From an uncultured bacterium (lineage in GTDB: Bacteria; Verrucomicrobiota; Lentisphaeria; Victivallales; UBA1829), in the NCBI GenBank assembly GCA_902778895.1, contig CACYZF010000001.1, positions 124,001 to 188,000 on the forward strand: a stretch of DNA of 64,000 nucleotides, read 5' to 3'. Positions within the stretch are counted from its first letter, which is position 1; the number at the start of each line of letters is the position of its first letter. The notes beneath the pieces were generated by a model that searched no databases, was not told where the DNA came from, and saw nothing but the letters and a program-made list of their open reading frames with translations. Made by a program: the position numbers and the translations under genes. Of this stretch, positions 37,835-45,621 are shown one piece after another.

Positions 37835-38851
37835 TTAATCATTATTTTCCTTAGCAGAATCATATCCCCCGGCAGGCGCAATATCAATACCAGTAAGCTC
37901 CCAAATGCGCTTCCTTGTTTCTTCTGCTGCTATTCTTGGAGCTTCAGCTTTTGCTTTTTGATATAGCTCAAGACCTTGATTGCCTGCAAATGCCGTAAAT
38001 CTAATCTCCATGATTTGATCAAATAAATTCCATTCTTCCTCAGAAAGAACTGTTCCGCCTGTCCATCCTCTCCCCTCTTTTATAAGATAGATCAATGGAA
38101 CATAAAGCTCATTGGCTATTTTGTTGGCTATCCACTCATTTCCCCATCCAACCTGCTTGTATATATCATACTTTGGTAATTCCGCTTCGAACAATGCAAT
38201 CTGGTATATATAACGCGGAAGAGCAGGCCGCGGATAGTCATGAATGTCCTCTATATTCTTACCTGAGTTCCGATCGTAATCATAGATATATTGCAACAAT
38301 TCATCAGACGACATATTCCCTAAAAAACCATCTACCGATGTTGGGTCCTCCAATAGGACGTTGTGGTAAGATGAACACAGATGCCACCACCATTCGCCAT
38401 TTAATTTCCAACTGAGTTTTGCGGTATAAACAATTGCAATAAGTCCAAGGAATAGAATAAAACAGATTCTGATTTTGAAATAAGTGCGTGATTTATTTGT
38501 TGCAACATTTTGTTTTTTCTTTGCAGCAATCTGGCTTTTGGAACTTTGGAATTTTGCTTTAATTCTGGTGGTATTGTCATTATCATTAGACAACCGATTA
38601 GAATGTGTATAGATTGAAATAGTATTTTCCTTTGCACTGCTATTTCTACTATTCTGAATGGGCTTTTCTTTTTTTGCAGGGAAATATCGTTTTTTCGATT
38701 TAAGGAAACCGCTCTGCCAAAGAACGACACAGAGTCCTACTGCAAAAAACTTTGCTTTTCGGGGGCTAAGACCTAACGGTCCAATCATAACAATTAATGC
38801 TCCTACCGCAACAAAAGCGATAATAACGCCTCTTAGGAATTTGTTAGACAT
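37835..38851 (-). CDS. Fusion of N-type and C-type paralogous membrane modules
   Basis: The 338-residue protein starts with the two-helix N-type module (MSNKFLRG ... FLKSKKR) and continues through a Ser/Asn/Lys linker. A third transmembrane helix at about 126-145 follows, then the C-type domain with RPALPRYIYQIALFEAELPKYD and WTGGTVLSEEEWNLFDQIM. Its start codon overlaps the stop of the preceding gene by one base (TAATG), so the two are coupled. No outside family is recognised. The modular reuse in adjacent genes suggests recent duplication and fusion. Confidence 0.65.
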   Translation of the reverse strand: MSNKFLRGVIIAFVAVGALIVMIGPLGLSPRKAKFFAVGLCVVLWQSGFLKSKKRYFPAKKEKPIQNSRNSSAKENTISIYTHSNRLSNDNDNTTRIKAKFQSSKSQIAAKKKQNVATNKSRTYFKIRICFILFLGLIAIVYTAKLSWKLNGEWWWHLCSSYHNVLLEDPTSVDGFLGNMSSDELLQYIYDYDRNSGKNIEDIHDYPRPALPRYIYQIALFEAELPKYDIYKQVGWGNEWIANKIANELYVPLIYLIKEGRGWTGGTVLSEEEWNLFDQIMEIRFTAFAGNQGLELYQKAKAEAPRIAAEETRKRIWELTGIDIAPAGGYDSAKENND

Positions 38852-39462
38852 TAATTGTACCCTCCACGTTCATCTAAACTCTTTTCAGCATCTGCCTGTA
38901 AGCGACTCTTAATAGCAGCATAATTCTTTCTGAACTTATCTATTACCTTGTTACGCTTCTTTAAGCTACTGGCTGTCCATTCTGTGGCATCTGCTTCATC
39001 TCCAAGCATGTGCTTAAGATATCTTGTCTCATTTATATAGTCTATCTTATCCCACTCATCTTTAGTGAGTCTGGTTTTTTCTGTCCATGGGCCTTCATGC
39101 ACATAAGCCATCATATTAGCATAAATATCTTTAGCTAATTTATTTGCTACCAGCTCCTGAGTCCAGCCTGCTCTATAGTAGGTATCATACATAGGACGGC
39201 CCGCTTCAGCATATGCTAACTGATATAGTTCAGCTGGAAGTACAGGTCTGTCTTTATAGTCTGCGCGATTCCCTAGCATAGAATACGTTATAATTCCTAC
39301 AGGAGTAGCATCATAGACTTTTTGAAGTAGATTATTCCTGGAGTCCTTTTGTTTGTCCATGTCCTGCTTGATGTGCATCCCCAAACTCAAAAGATAAACA
39401 ACTAGAAGAACAAACAGAACAAAAAAGATGTTTATAACTACTCTGAATCGCTTTATCTTCAT
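38851..39462 (-). CDS. Membrane-anchored protein of a local paralogous family (C-type)
   Basis: The 203-residue protein has an N-terminal transmembrane helix (about 8-29) and the same helical domain as its neighbours. It carries RPVLPAELYQLAYAEAGRPMYD, then WTEKTRLTKDEWDKIDYI and a Lys/Arg-rich tail. It is the first of the minus-strand cluster, and its start is about 135 bases downstream of the 3' end of structured RNA copy A on the same strand. The function is unknown. Confidence 0.65.
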   Translation of the reverse strand: MKIKRFRVVINIFFVLFVLLVVYLLSLGMHIKQDMDKQKDSRNNLLQKVYDATPVGIITYSMLGNRADYKDRPVLPAELYQLAYAEAGRPMYDTYYRAGWTQELVANKLAKDIYANMMAYVHEGPWTEKTRLTKDEWDKIDYINETRYLKHMLGDEADATEWTASSLKKRNKVIDKFRKNYAAIKSRLQADAEKSLDERGGYN

Positions 39463-39597
39463 TGTCTATTTTTTTCTTTGATGTTGTTTGTCGGGACGAA
39501 CGGACAATAACAAGGGAGTTTCGGTGAATATGCTGCGTATAAGGAGACGGCCAGATTCAAAAGGTAACGGAGTCAAGTTCAAATCCTGACATCCAAG
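39463..39597. other. Short gap between structured RNA copy A and the paralogue cluster
   Basis: No gene is supported here. On the plus strand 39570-39592 looks like the T arm of a tRNA (GTTCAAATCC with short flanking pairs), but no anticodon arm or acceptor stem can be drawn. Confidence 0.4.
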
Positions 39598-39834
39598 CAT
39601 AAAAAAGCCGGACGCTTCCCCATACGCATTGTGTGAAGGTCCAGCCAAGAACCTGCTCCTGAGACGCACAAAGAAACGCCCAGCAAGACACGAAGATACA
39701 ATCTTCCTGTGCTGGCATTTCGATCTCAGGAGCAAAAGAGCTTAAGAAACTTGGCTGGTTTTCACACAATTTTGCTGAAATAACCGATGAAAATGAGCTT
39801 GGAACAAGCCTCCAAAGGTGCGGAGGTCCGTTTC
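39598..39834 (-). ncRNA. Structured RNA family, copy A
   Basis: Read on the minus strand, a promoter (TTGATT 39869-39864, TAAATT 39846-39841, 17-base spacer) is followed by a rod of nested stems. P1 is TTGTGTGAA (39768-39760) with TTCACACAA (39636-39628). P2 is CCAGCCAAG (39757-39749) with CTTGGCTGG (39648-39640). P3 is GCTCCTGAGA (39732-39723) with TCTCAGGAGC (39663-39654). P4 is CCAGCA (39714-39709) with TGCTGG (39684-39679), and a GAAGAT/ATCTTC hairpin caps it. The end is ATGGGGAAGCGTCCGGC then six T residues. Copies B (48548-48787) and C (60708-60946) keep every stem with different bases. I do not recognise the class. Confidence 0.82.
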
Positions 39835-39869
39835 AATGGGTAATTTATCACCTATTCTCGAAAAAATCA

Positions 39870-40216
39870 AGCCTGTTTCAAGTTTTTCTTTAAAAAAAGA
39901 ATGCGGAAATGGTTGAGGGCATCTGCGAGCGCGGACACTGGCTGGATGTACCATCACGAACAAACATACAGATAATGCAATGAATACCCCTTCCGGAGAC
40001 TGGATGAACAAGATATAGGGGCAGGTTTTGGCCTATCTTCCGCGCAAAGAATAACAGGTTCCTTCACATGCTCCAGTTTATGTGCAACAGGATCGAATGT
40101 GAACTAATATGACAACCATTCAGGAATAATTACTTGAAAAATACCCTATTTGTGGTATATTAGCGATGCTGATGTCTTTTTCGACACACTCATATTAATT
40201 CCAGGAGACTGGCGAC
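39870..40216. promoter_or_regulatory. Intergenic region with promoter of the patatin transcript
   Basis: TTGAAA (40134-40139) and TATATT (40156-40161), spaced by 16 bases, form a plus-strand promoter 55 bases before ATG 40217. No other gene is supported between the promoter of RNA copy A and this point. Confidence 0.6.
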
Positions 40217-40360
40217 ATGTCATATTTCGGCAATATCCGTGAAGAGGAACTGAAACTGAAAGTCGGGGAAATGTTTTTCTCCTGCTTGAAGGGGCAACGG
40301 CAAAAGAACGGAACCAGCAGGTGGGAGGGCACAGAGAATGAGAATCGGCCTGGTACTTGA
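40217..40360 (+). pseudogene. N-terminal remnant of a restriction-modification/DNA methylase protein
   Basis: ATG 40217 has CAGGAGA upstream and encodes MSYFGNIREEELKLKVGEMFF before the frame becomes meaningless and stops after 47 residues. The F-NIREEELK-KV start resembles the beginning of large Type IIG/N6-methylase proteins that I associate with gut bacteria. The promoter and SD are intact but the rest is gone, replaced by the patatin gene, which begins inside this frame at 40338. It now probably acts only as a leader peptide. The family assignment rests on about twenty residues. Confidence 0.45.
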
Positions 40361-41198
40361 AGGCGGCGCTATGCGTGGTCTCTTCACGGCCGGAGCACTC
40401 GACGTTTTCATGGAGAATGAGGTTTCTTTTGATGGTGTTGTCGGAGTTTCTGCCGGAGCCGTTTTCGGATGCAACCTCAAATCAGGACAGATCGGTCGTG
40501 TGCTGCGGTATAATAAAAAGTATTGCCGGAACTGGCGGTACTGCTCGTGGCGCTCGCTCCTGCTGACGGGAGACATGTTCGGCACGGATTTCTGCTACAG
40601 GAAACTTCCGGAAGAGCTGGACATCTTTGACAAGGCCGCCTACGATGGCAATCCGATGGAGTTCCATCTGGTCTGTACGGACGTGACTTCGGGCGAAGCA
40701 ATCTATCATCAATGCGACAAGGCAGACAGGGAGTGCATGGAGTGGATGCGGGCTTCGGCTTCCATGCCGCTTGTCTCGTCTATTGTGCATATTTCCGGCA
40801 GGCAATGCCTCGACGGCGCCATATCCGATTCCATACCGTTGAAATTCATGGAAGAGCTCGGCTATCGACGCAACATCGTTATTCTGACCCAGCCTCAGGG
40901 TTATCTCAAACAGCCGAGTTCGCTCCAATGGCTGGTGAACATCGTTTATCGAAAATATCCGGCATTGCTGAAAGCCACGGCTCATCGGCACAGACTCTAT
41001 AACTCGCAGGTGGAGTATGCAGAGAAACGGCAAAGCGACGGAGCCGTGCTGATAATCCGTCCGGAGGATTCGCTTCCAATCCAGCGAATCACGAATAATC
41101 CCGATCTGCTGCAGGAGACTTATGACATCGGCAGGCGCACAACGGAAAAACAACTTGATCGGATTAAGGAGTTCATTGCCCATGCTCAATCATCCTAA
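40338..41198 (+). CDS. Patatin-like phospholipase (YjjU/RssA-like)
   Basis: The 286-residue protein starts RIGLVLEGGAMRGLFTAG (oxyanion loop GGAMRG), followed by GVSAGA, the GxSxG nucleophile motif with Ser near residue 39. DGAISDSIP, the Asp of the Ser-Asp dyad (near residue 160), comes later. This fits bacterial patatins that hydrolyse acyl esters of phospholipids in the cytosol or at the membrane; length and C-terminus resemble YjjU. It overlaps tag by 17 bases. These genes look like chromosomal cargo carried between the element ends. Confidence 0.9.
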   Translation: MRIGLVLEGGAMRGLFTAGALDVFMENEVSFDGVVGVSAGAVFGCNLKSGQIGRVLRYNKKYCRNWRYCSWRSLLLTGDMFGTDFCYRKLPEELDIFDKAAYDGNPMEFHLVCTDVTSGEAIYHQCDKADRECMEWMRASASMPLVSSIVHISGRQCLDGAISDSIPLKFMEELGYRRNIVILTQPQGYLKQPSSLQWLVNIVYRKYPALLKATAHRHRLYNSQVEYAEKRQSDGAVLIIRPEDSLPIQRITNNPDLLQETYDIGRRTTEKQLDRIKEFIAHAQSS

Positions 41199-41769
41199 TG
41201 TCAGTGAATGCCGGAGATGGTATGAAGGAGACCCGATACTTGAGCAGTACCATGATAACGAATGGTGCAAAATCAATCATGACGACCGGTTCCAGTTTGA
41301 ATTGCTCTGCCTGGAAGGAGCGAGTGTCGGTTTGTCGTGGAAAACGATTATGCACAAACGGGAAGCCTACAAGGCCGCATTCCATGATTTTGACATAGGG
41401 AAGTGTGCCGCCATGACAGATGATGAGCTGGAGGAGCTTCTTCAGAATCCGAATCTGATTCGCAATCGAAACAAGATATTCAGCGTCAGATCAAATGCTC
41501 TTGCTGTACAGGCGATCCAGAAAGAGTTCGGTTCGTTCGATGCTTATCTGTGGAGTTTCACGGACGGGAAGCAAATCGACTGCCGTTGGAAAAAGCCAGA
41601 AGACATGCCGACCGAGTCTGATGTCTCCCGCAAGATGAGCGCAGACATGAAAAAACGCGGCATCGGGTATGTCGGACCGACCATAACATATTCTTTCCTG
41701 CAATCCATCGGGATCGTGAATGATCATCTTGCCGATTGCGGAAACAGAGCCTCGGAAAGGAGACCTTGA
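41182..41769 (+). CDS. tag: DNA-3-methyladenine glycosylase I
   Basis: The 195-residue protein has the TagI signature: CRRWYEGDPILEQYHDNEW, then FELLCLEGASVGLSWKTIMHKREAY, and a C-terminal GYVGPTITYSFLQSIGIVNDH. The early Cys and late His match the structural zinc ligands of Tag. It excises 3-methyladenine from alkylated DNA, opening base excision repair. ATG 41182 lies inside the end of the patatin gene, and the thioesterase gene begins immediately after the stop, so the three are one operon. Confidence 0.93.
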   Translation: MLNHPNVSECRRWYEGDPILEQYHDNEWCKINHDDRFQFELLCLEGASVGLSWKTIMHKREAYKAAFHDFDIGKCAAMTDDELEELLQNPNLIRNRNKIFSVRSNALAVQAIQKEFGSFDAYLWSFTDGKQIDCRWKKPEDMPTESDVSRKMSADMKKRGIGYVGPTITYSFLQSIGIVNDHLADCGNRASERRP

Positions 41770-42138
41770 ATGGATTTTAGGACATTGGTAAGACAGGAAC
41801 ACCTGAATCAGCACGGGAATCTGTTCGGCGGCTATATGCTGTTATGGGTGGATGAATATGCCTACCTTGCCGCGATTGAGGATTATCCATGCGTTCGTTT
41901 TGTGACGAGAGCCATGGATGCGGTATCCTTTACGCAAAGCGTGAAACTTGGGGCCGTGCTGACATTCACAGTGACCAGGGCACGAATCGGAAACACCTCG
42001 GTCACATACGATGTGAACGTGTCAGCGCGGGATATTTCCGCACATGAGCCATATCAGGCTTTCCATACCTCCGTTACCTTGTGCGCCGTCACAGAAGACG
42101 GTCAAAAGTGTCCCCTGCCGAAGCTGGATGCGAAGTGA
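41770..42138 (+). CDS. Hotdog-fold acyl-CoA thioesterase (YciA-like)
   Basis: The 122-residue protein has the YciA/BACH pattern: LVRQEHLNQHGNLFGGYMLLWVDEYAYLAA with the conserved N-x-x-G-x-x-F-G-G and catalytic Asp. Then come FVTRAMDAVSFTQSVKLGAVLTF and a basic-hydrophobic end. Such enzymes hydrolyse acyl-CoA esters as hexamers in the cytosol. The start is directly adjacent to the tag stop codon. Function within the element is unclear; together with patatin it suggests lipid or acyl turnover cargo. Confidence 0.88.
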   Translation: MDFRTLVRQEHLNQHGNLFGGYMLLWVDEYAYLAAIEDYPCVRFVTRAMDAVSFTQSVKLGAVLTFTVTRARIGNTSVTYDVNVSARDISAHEPYQAFHTSVTLCAVTEDGQKCPLPKLDAK

Positions 42139-42157
42139 TTCCTGAGGAGGAGTTGTC

Positions 42158-42388
42158 ATGACCGGCACATGCGACAGATGCCACCGTAAAGATAAGACCT
42201 TCCGCATCCCGTGGACAGGCGACCATCTCTGCAAAGACTGCATAGACCAAGATGGCGACCTTCAGCAGATGTTCGCTGAGATAGATTCTATGGTGTATGA
42301 TCAACAGTTGCACGACCTTGGCATCCCAACCGATCTCCCTGACGGCATGAATATGCCTGTGTACATCATAGAGCCGGATGACATCTGA
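42158..42388 (+). CDS. Small zinc-ribbon protein
   Basis: The 76-residue protein has CDRCHRKDKTFRIPWTGDHLCKDCID, two CxxC pairs spaced like a zinc ribbon, and an acidic C-terminus with PVYIIEPDDI. GGAGGAG lies nine bases before ATG 42158. It follows the thioesterase gene by 19 bases, so it belongs to the same operon. The role is unknown, possibly a regulatory or RNA/DNA-binding adaptor. Confidence 0.72.
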   Translation: MTGTCDRCHRKDKTFRIPWTGDHLCKDCIDQDGDLQQMFAEIDSMVYDQQLHDLGIPTDLPDGMNMPVYIIEPDDI

Positions 42389-42557
42389 GTAGAAAAACAG
42401 ATGCCAAAATGCGGAAAAAAATTCTTTCCCGCTTTTTTCGGATTGTCACCCTTGAAAAAAGGTTGCATTAAACTATATTACCTGTAGTTGAACCCATTTT
42501 TATCCAAAATCCAAGAGGATATGTTATGTACCAGGCTTGAGGAGGAACGAGGTTACT

Positions 42558-42980
42558 ATGTGGAAATATTATGCTGTGCTTTCCGCCGTGTTTGCCGCGG
42601 CAACTGCAATCTTTGCAAAGCTTGGCCTGAAAAACGTTGATTCCAACCTCGCAACCGCAATCCGGACGACGGTCATCCTGATGTTGGCCTGGAGCGTCGT
42701 CTTGATAGGCGGCGGAGTCAGCCACTTCCGGGAGCTGACATGGAAACATGTCGCATGGCTTGTCGCTTCGGGTATCGCTACCGGCATTTCATGGCTTTTC
42801 TATTTCAAGGCGTTGCAAACCGGGGATATGTCCAAGGTCGCACCGATCGACAAATTGAGTGTCGCTCTGGTCGTCATCTTCGGGATTCTGTTTCTGCACG
42901 AAAAGCTGTCCTGGCAGGTCGTCACCGGAACGATCTGTATCCTTGCCGGGACATTATTGCTTTTACATGGAGCCCACTAA
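42558..42980 (+). CDS. EamA/DMT-family half-size transporter
   Basis: The 140-residue protein has five predicted hydrophobic helices. Its motifs are typical of the EamA module: AIFAKLGLKNVDSNLATAIR in the first half, then LFYFKALQTGDMSKVAPIDKLSVALV and the end LAGTLLLLHG. Single-EamA proteins of this size work as dimers to move small metabolites, often amino acids or drugs. ATG 42558 is preceded by GGAGGAACGAGG. It is the last gene of the plus-strand cargo set. Confidence 0.88.
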   Translation: MWKYYAVLSAVFAAATAIFAKLGLKNVDSNLATAIRTTVILMLAWSVVLIGGGVSHFRELTWKHVAWLVASGIATGISWLFYFKALQTGDMSKVAPIDKLSVALVVIFGILFLHEKLSWQVVTGTICILAGTLLLLHGAH

Positions 42981-43332
42981 TGATCCCCCGAAGCCAGCGA
43001 TGGTTCTAGGGGGGCTGACACCGTTAAGGCTTGATGAGTTTTACTGGGTTTTCCCGAATCCGAGGCTGAAATACTCGTTTTTCACAATCTCCCGCGTCTG
43101 CCAAGTTGCCGAATGAAATCTCGCCAAGTTGCCGAATGAAATCTCGTCAAGTTGCCGAATGTTGGCTTAGAAAACTTTATCGTAATTCCGTGTCTCATAT
43201 GTCATAAAGGGGATAGCAGATTGCGGAGCATAAATTAGATAGGGAAGATGATAATAAATATCAGAGAGTTATGCCAGAAAACGTGACACTCTTTACCGGA
43301 CAAACAATCTTCTTAATAGATTTAATTTGAGC
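42981..43332. repeat. Gene-poor stretch with a 23-bp tandem repeat
   Basis: CCAAGTTGCCGAATGAAATC plus TCG occurs at 43101-43123 and 43124-43146, followed by a partial third copy at 43147-43161. The rest of this 352-base stretch shows no supported gene or strong hairpin. It may be the remains of a deleted gene or a small regulatory repeat. Confidence 0.65.
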
Positions 43333-43662
43333 TTAAATCAAAGAAAACTTTTTATTAGGAAATAGCGGGGATTCCGAAAAACGCGCGGCACTCCACCATT
43401 TGATTCTTATAGCCCGATGGATTCCACCGGGCTTTTTTCGTATCTTCCCCTCAAAATTGAGCTCAAAATCTGTTAACCGGGTGATCCGGCATCCCCTTTT
43501 CATCCCCTCCTTCGGACCCGGAAAGCGCCAATTTGCTAAGGCTGTAATGAAGTCAATGGCAGAAAAATCGGGGTTGTAACTGGCATTGTAGCTGAAATAC
43601 GCCAGAGCCGCTATAATAGCGACCGTGATAAGAACAGTTTTTGTTATCAGTTTCCCGTTCAT
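43333..43662 (-). CDS. Possible small membrane protein
   Basis: An ATG at 43662 opens a 109-residue frame with a transmembrane helix (about 7-24) followed by SYNASYNPDFSAIDFITAL and a basic tail. The N-terminal part looks real. The C-terminal third runs through a perfect plus-strand terminator (43411-43438), so the true product may be shorter or the gene may be decayed. No family is recognised. Confidence 0.35.
   Translation of the reverse strand: MNGKLITKTVLITVAIIAALAYFSYNASYNPDFSAIDFITALANWRFPGPKEGMKRGCRITRLTDFELNFEGKIRKKPGGIHRAIRIKWWSAARFSESPLFPNKKFSLI
43411..43438 (+). terminator. Terminator-like hairpin
   Basis: AGCCCG and CGGGCT pair around a ten-base loop and are followed by a run of T residues on the plus strand. 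There is no intact plus-strand gene directly upstream, so it is probably left over from a deleted gene or terminates read-through of the EamA operon. Confidence 0.6.
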
Positions 43663-43754
43663 CGCCCGTGTTTCCCGCCTTTTCGCATTGTGGTTAGATG
43701 AACCAAATATAGCACTTTCTTCAAGAAAAGTCAAACGGCCTTGCATCAATCCGG

Positions 43755-43867
43755 CCGAGATCCCTGGCCGAGGCGGAAGGCATTTCCGGCATCGGCCCCG
43801 TAAAGCTCCATGCCGTCGTGCCGAGGTTCCTTGAAGCCATCGCGAAGTGGGAGAAGAACGGGGATTG
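43755..43867 (+). pseudogene. 3' remnant of an HRDC/helix-hairpin-helix protein
   Basis: The frame ending at TGA 43865-43867 reads SLAEAEGISGIGPVKLHAVV and then a helix ending in WEKNGD. The G-I-G-P-x-K-L motif and following helix match the end of an HRDC domain, as in RecQ- or UvrD-type helicases. No upstream coding region in this frame survives, so only the 3' end remains. The next small gene overlaps its end. Confidence 0.5.
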
Positions 43868-44074
43868 AATCCTGCCAAGTTGAGCGACAACCCAGTCGTG
43901 ACCGTGGAGTATTTCGTACCGGACAGCCGTAAGGACAGTGGCGAGTACCGGGTCAAGACGGGCAAGGTCGAGAGAATATCGCAGGCAAAGCGTGTGGTCG
44001 TGGTTAGCGGCGAATCCATCCGCGTGAACAGGATCGTCAGGATTGAAGGTGAGCTGTTCGCAGGGGAGTTTTAG
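43847..44074 (+). CDS. Small YolD-like protein
   Basis: The frame from GTG 43847 encodes 75 residues; a TTG at about 43880 is a possible later start. The product reads VVTVEYFVPDSRKDSGEYRVKTGK then a strand-rich end with IRVNRIVRIEGEL, similar in layout to YolD-like proteins that accompany Y-family polymerases or helicases. It follows the HRDC remnant, and its stop overlaps the convergent integrase stop by four bases. Confidence 0.5.
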   Translation: MGEERGLNPAKLSDNPVVTVEYFVPDSRKDSGEYRVKTGKVERISQAKRVVVVSGESIRVNRIVRIEGELFAGEF

Positions 44075-45396
44075 CTCTTCTTGCCGCCGTTCTTGCCCAG
44101 CTCCAGCATCTCCCGGATCAGTTCGATCGGAAGGGTGTCAATCAGGGTATGGAGTTCAGCTCTCTCCGGTTCACGGACGGCTGCGGGGAGAGCTTCGGGT
44201 TTGAAGAACGAAAGGCGCTCCATGCCGCGCCGCTTGTCCTCGATGGAGGCATGAGCCGAGTAGTGCTTCGTCATCTCCGGGCTCATGTGCCCGACGATGG
44301 ATTGAACGACCATGAGAGGAATCCCCGCAAGTCCGGCGTAGTAACAGAACGTATGACGGCATGAGTGGAGGTCCTTTACACTGATTGCCCGCGTCCGGCC
44401 TTCCGGAATTCGAGTTGTCTCGATCCCCAGCCCCTCAAGAAACCTTTTCACTCTGTAGGAGACCCCGTCTGGGTTCGACAGATACATTTGGGCGTGTTTC
44501 GGAAAAACAAACTCGGATTCTGTTCGTGGTGTAGCGGTCAACAGCCCATAGAGCTGGTTCGATATGGGGATCTGCACCTCGACTTTGGTTTTGCGCGTCC
44601 TCCGCGTAATCAAACGACGAACAAGGTCAACTTCGCTCCATTTGAGCGTGCAGATGTCACCCTCACGAAAACCCGTCCATACAGCCATCATGAACAGAGG
44701 CCGAGTGAAATCATCCAGGTTGTCGTAGATAAGTTTGAGCTCTTCCTGCGTGAACGCTTCGCGGGACTCGTCCTTAACGTCCAGTTTCAATACGCTGGTG
44801 AACGGATTGGCCTGTAGCCCAGCATCATCTTTTAGAAGCGTAAACACCTCGGCACAAGTAACCTGATAAAAGTTGATTGTCCTCGGAGAAAGAGATACGT
44901 TTTCTTTCGTCTGATACGATACGGTCTGGTCGGGCTTTCTGCCGATGCCAGGGCGACTGTACTTAATTGTCTTATCGTACTTGCCTGTCTGTCTGAGCAT
45001 GGAGATATATGCTTCCGCGTGCTTCTTTTCCACATCGGCAAGGTTGATTATGTCTGGGTATTCCCCGTGCATGAAGGCCAGAAAATCCATCCATACACCG
45101 CGCTTCAACCCGAGTTTTTTCGCTGCGGGGATTCTTTTGCGAGGTTTCTGCTCAGCCAGTTCAAACGCTTTATCAAGGGGGATCTTCTCGCCTCCGGTCA
45201 GCTCGTCCTTGAAGTTTTCAATCAAAGCCTTTACCGTCTTTTGTTCCGATGCGCGTTCCACGGTCGCCATGATTCTCTTTTCGTAGGCATCCGCTTCCCG
45301 TCGAGTAGTCACGCCTTCGCACCGTCCAGTATATCGTTTGCCGTCCCGGATAAACTGGTAGTACCATGTTCCGCCCTGTCGTCTTTGTCTTACCAT
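44071..45396 (-). CDS. Tyrosine integrase of the tRNA-Arg element
   Basis: The 441-residue protein starts at ATG 45396, with GAGGAG eleven bases upstream; the longer frame upstream lacks an SD. An N-terminal arm-binding-like segment (GGTWYYQFIRDGKRYTGRC), a SAM-like core-binding domain and the catalytic domain are visible. The first Arg is in AVWTGFREGDI, a Lys follows in the beta-hairpin, and LHSCRHTF is the H-x-x-R box. GHMS and MTKHYSA carry the His and the Tyr nucleophile. It should recombine at the tRNA-Arg anticodon-arm core (21865-21889 / 45679-45703). It sits 283 bases from that site, as usual for such elements. Confidence 0.95.
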   Translation of the reverse strand: MVRQRRQGGTWYYQFIRDGKRYTGRCEGVTTRREADAYEKRIMATVERASEQKTVKALIENFKDELTGGEKIPLDKAFELAEQKPRKRIPAAKKLGLKRGVWMDFLAFMHGEYPDIINLADVEKKHAEAYISMLRQTGKYDKTIKYSRPGIGRKPDQTVSYQTKENVSLSPRTINFYQVTCAEVFTLLKDDAGLQANPFTSVLKLDVKDESREAFTQEELKLIYDNLDDFTRPLFMMAVWTGFREGDICTLKWSEVDLVRRLITRRTRKTKVEVQIPISNQLYGLLTATPRTESEFVFPKHAQMYLSNPDGVSYRVKRFLEGLGIETTRIPEGRTRAISVKDLHSCRHTFCYYAGLAGIPLMVVQSIVGHMSPEMTKHYSAHASIEDKRRGMERLSFFKPEALPAAVREPERAELHTLIDTLPIELIREMLELGKNGGKKS

Positions 45397-45454
45397 GATA
45401 GTCTCCTCGTGTTTCTGCCTGCTACTGTTCGGTTGGTACTGCTTCCCAGTCGTC

Positions 45455-45561
45455 TTTTTCAAAGCGATATCGGGTAACGAACTTGAAAAGCCGTCGAAAG
45501 ATGCTATAGTAATATGTTGTTGGTCGCCTATAGCCATGCGGTTTCAACCGGACGGTAGCGT
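45455..45561 (-). repeat. IS4-type end remnant upstream of the integrase gene
   Basis: CGATATCGGG, AACTTGAAAAG and GAAAGATGCTATAGTA occur here in the same order as in the upstream end of the IS4 remnant (50008-50067). CCGGACGGTAGCG (45549-45561) resembles the IS end CCGGACAGTAGTG (50154-50166). The integrase gene therefore seems to use a promoter region derived from an IS4-type end, read on the minus strand. Confidence 0.6.
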
Positions 45562-45621
45562 GTTTGATACGGTTTGAAACATAAGAATACTATACGCTAC
45601 ATTTGGTGGCTTGTCAAACAC

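Noticed and set aside
39510..39600. A possible tRNA near the end of RNA copy A
   Set aside because: Only a T-arm-like segment (GTTCAAATCC) is visible; no acceptor, D or anticodon stems can be formed.
39598..39834. Identification of the structured RNA as 6S RNA, retron msr/msd or an IscB/TnpB guide RNA
   Set aside because: 6S RNA is normally a single-copy chromosomal gene; no reverse transcriptase and no IscB/TnpB gene lies beside any of the three copies. The rod shape alone is not enough.
40220..40585. A 121-codon minus-strand frame over the start of patatin
   Set aside because: It is antisense to a gene with clear catalytic motifs and has no start signal.
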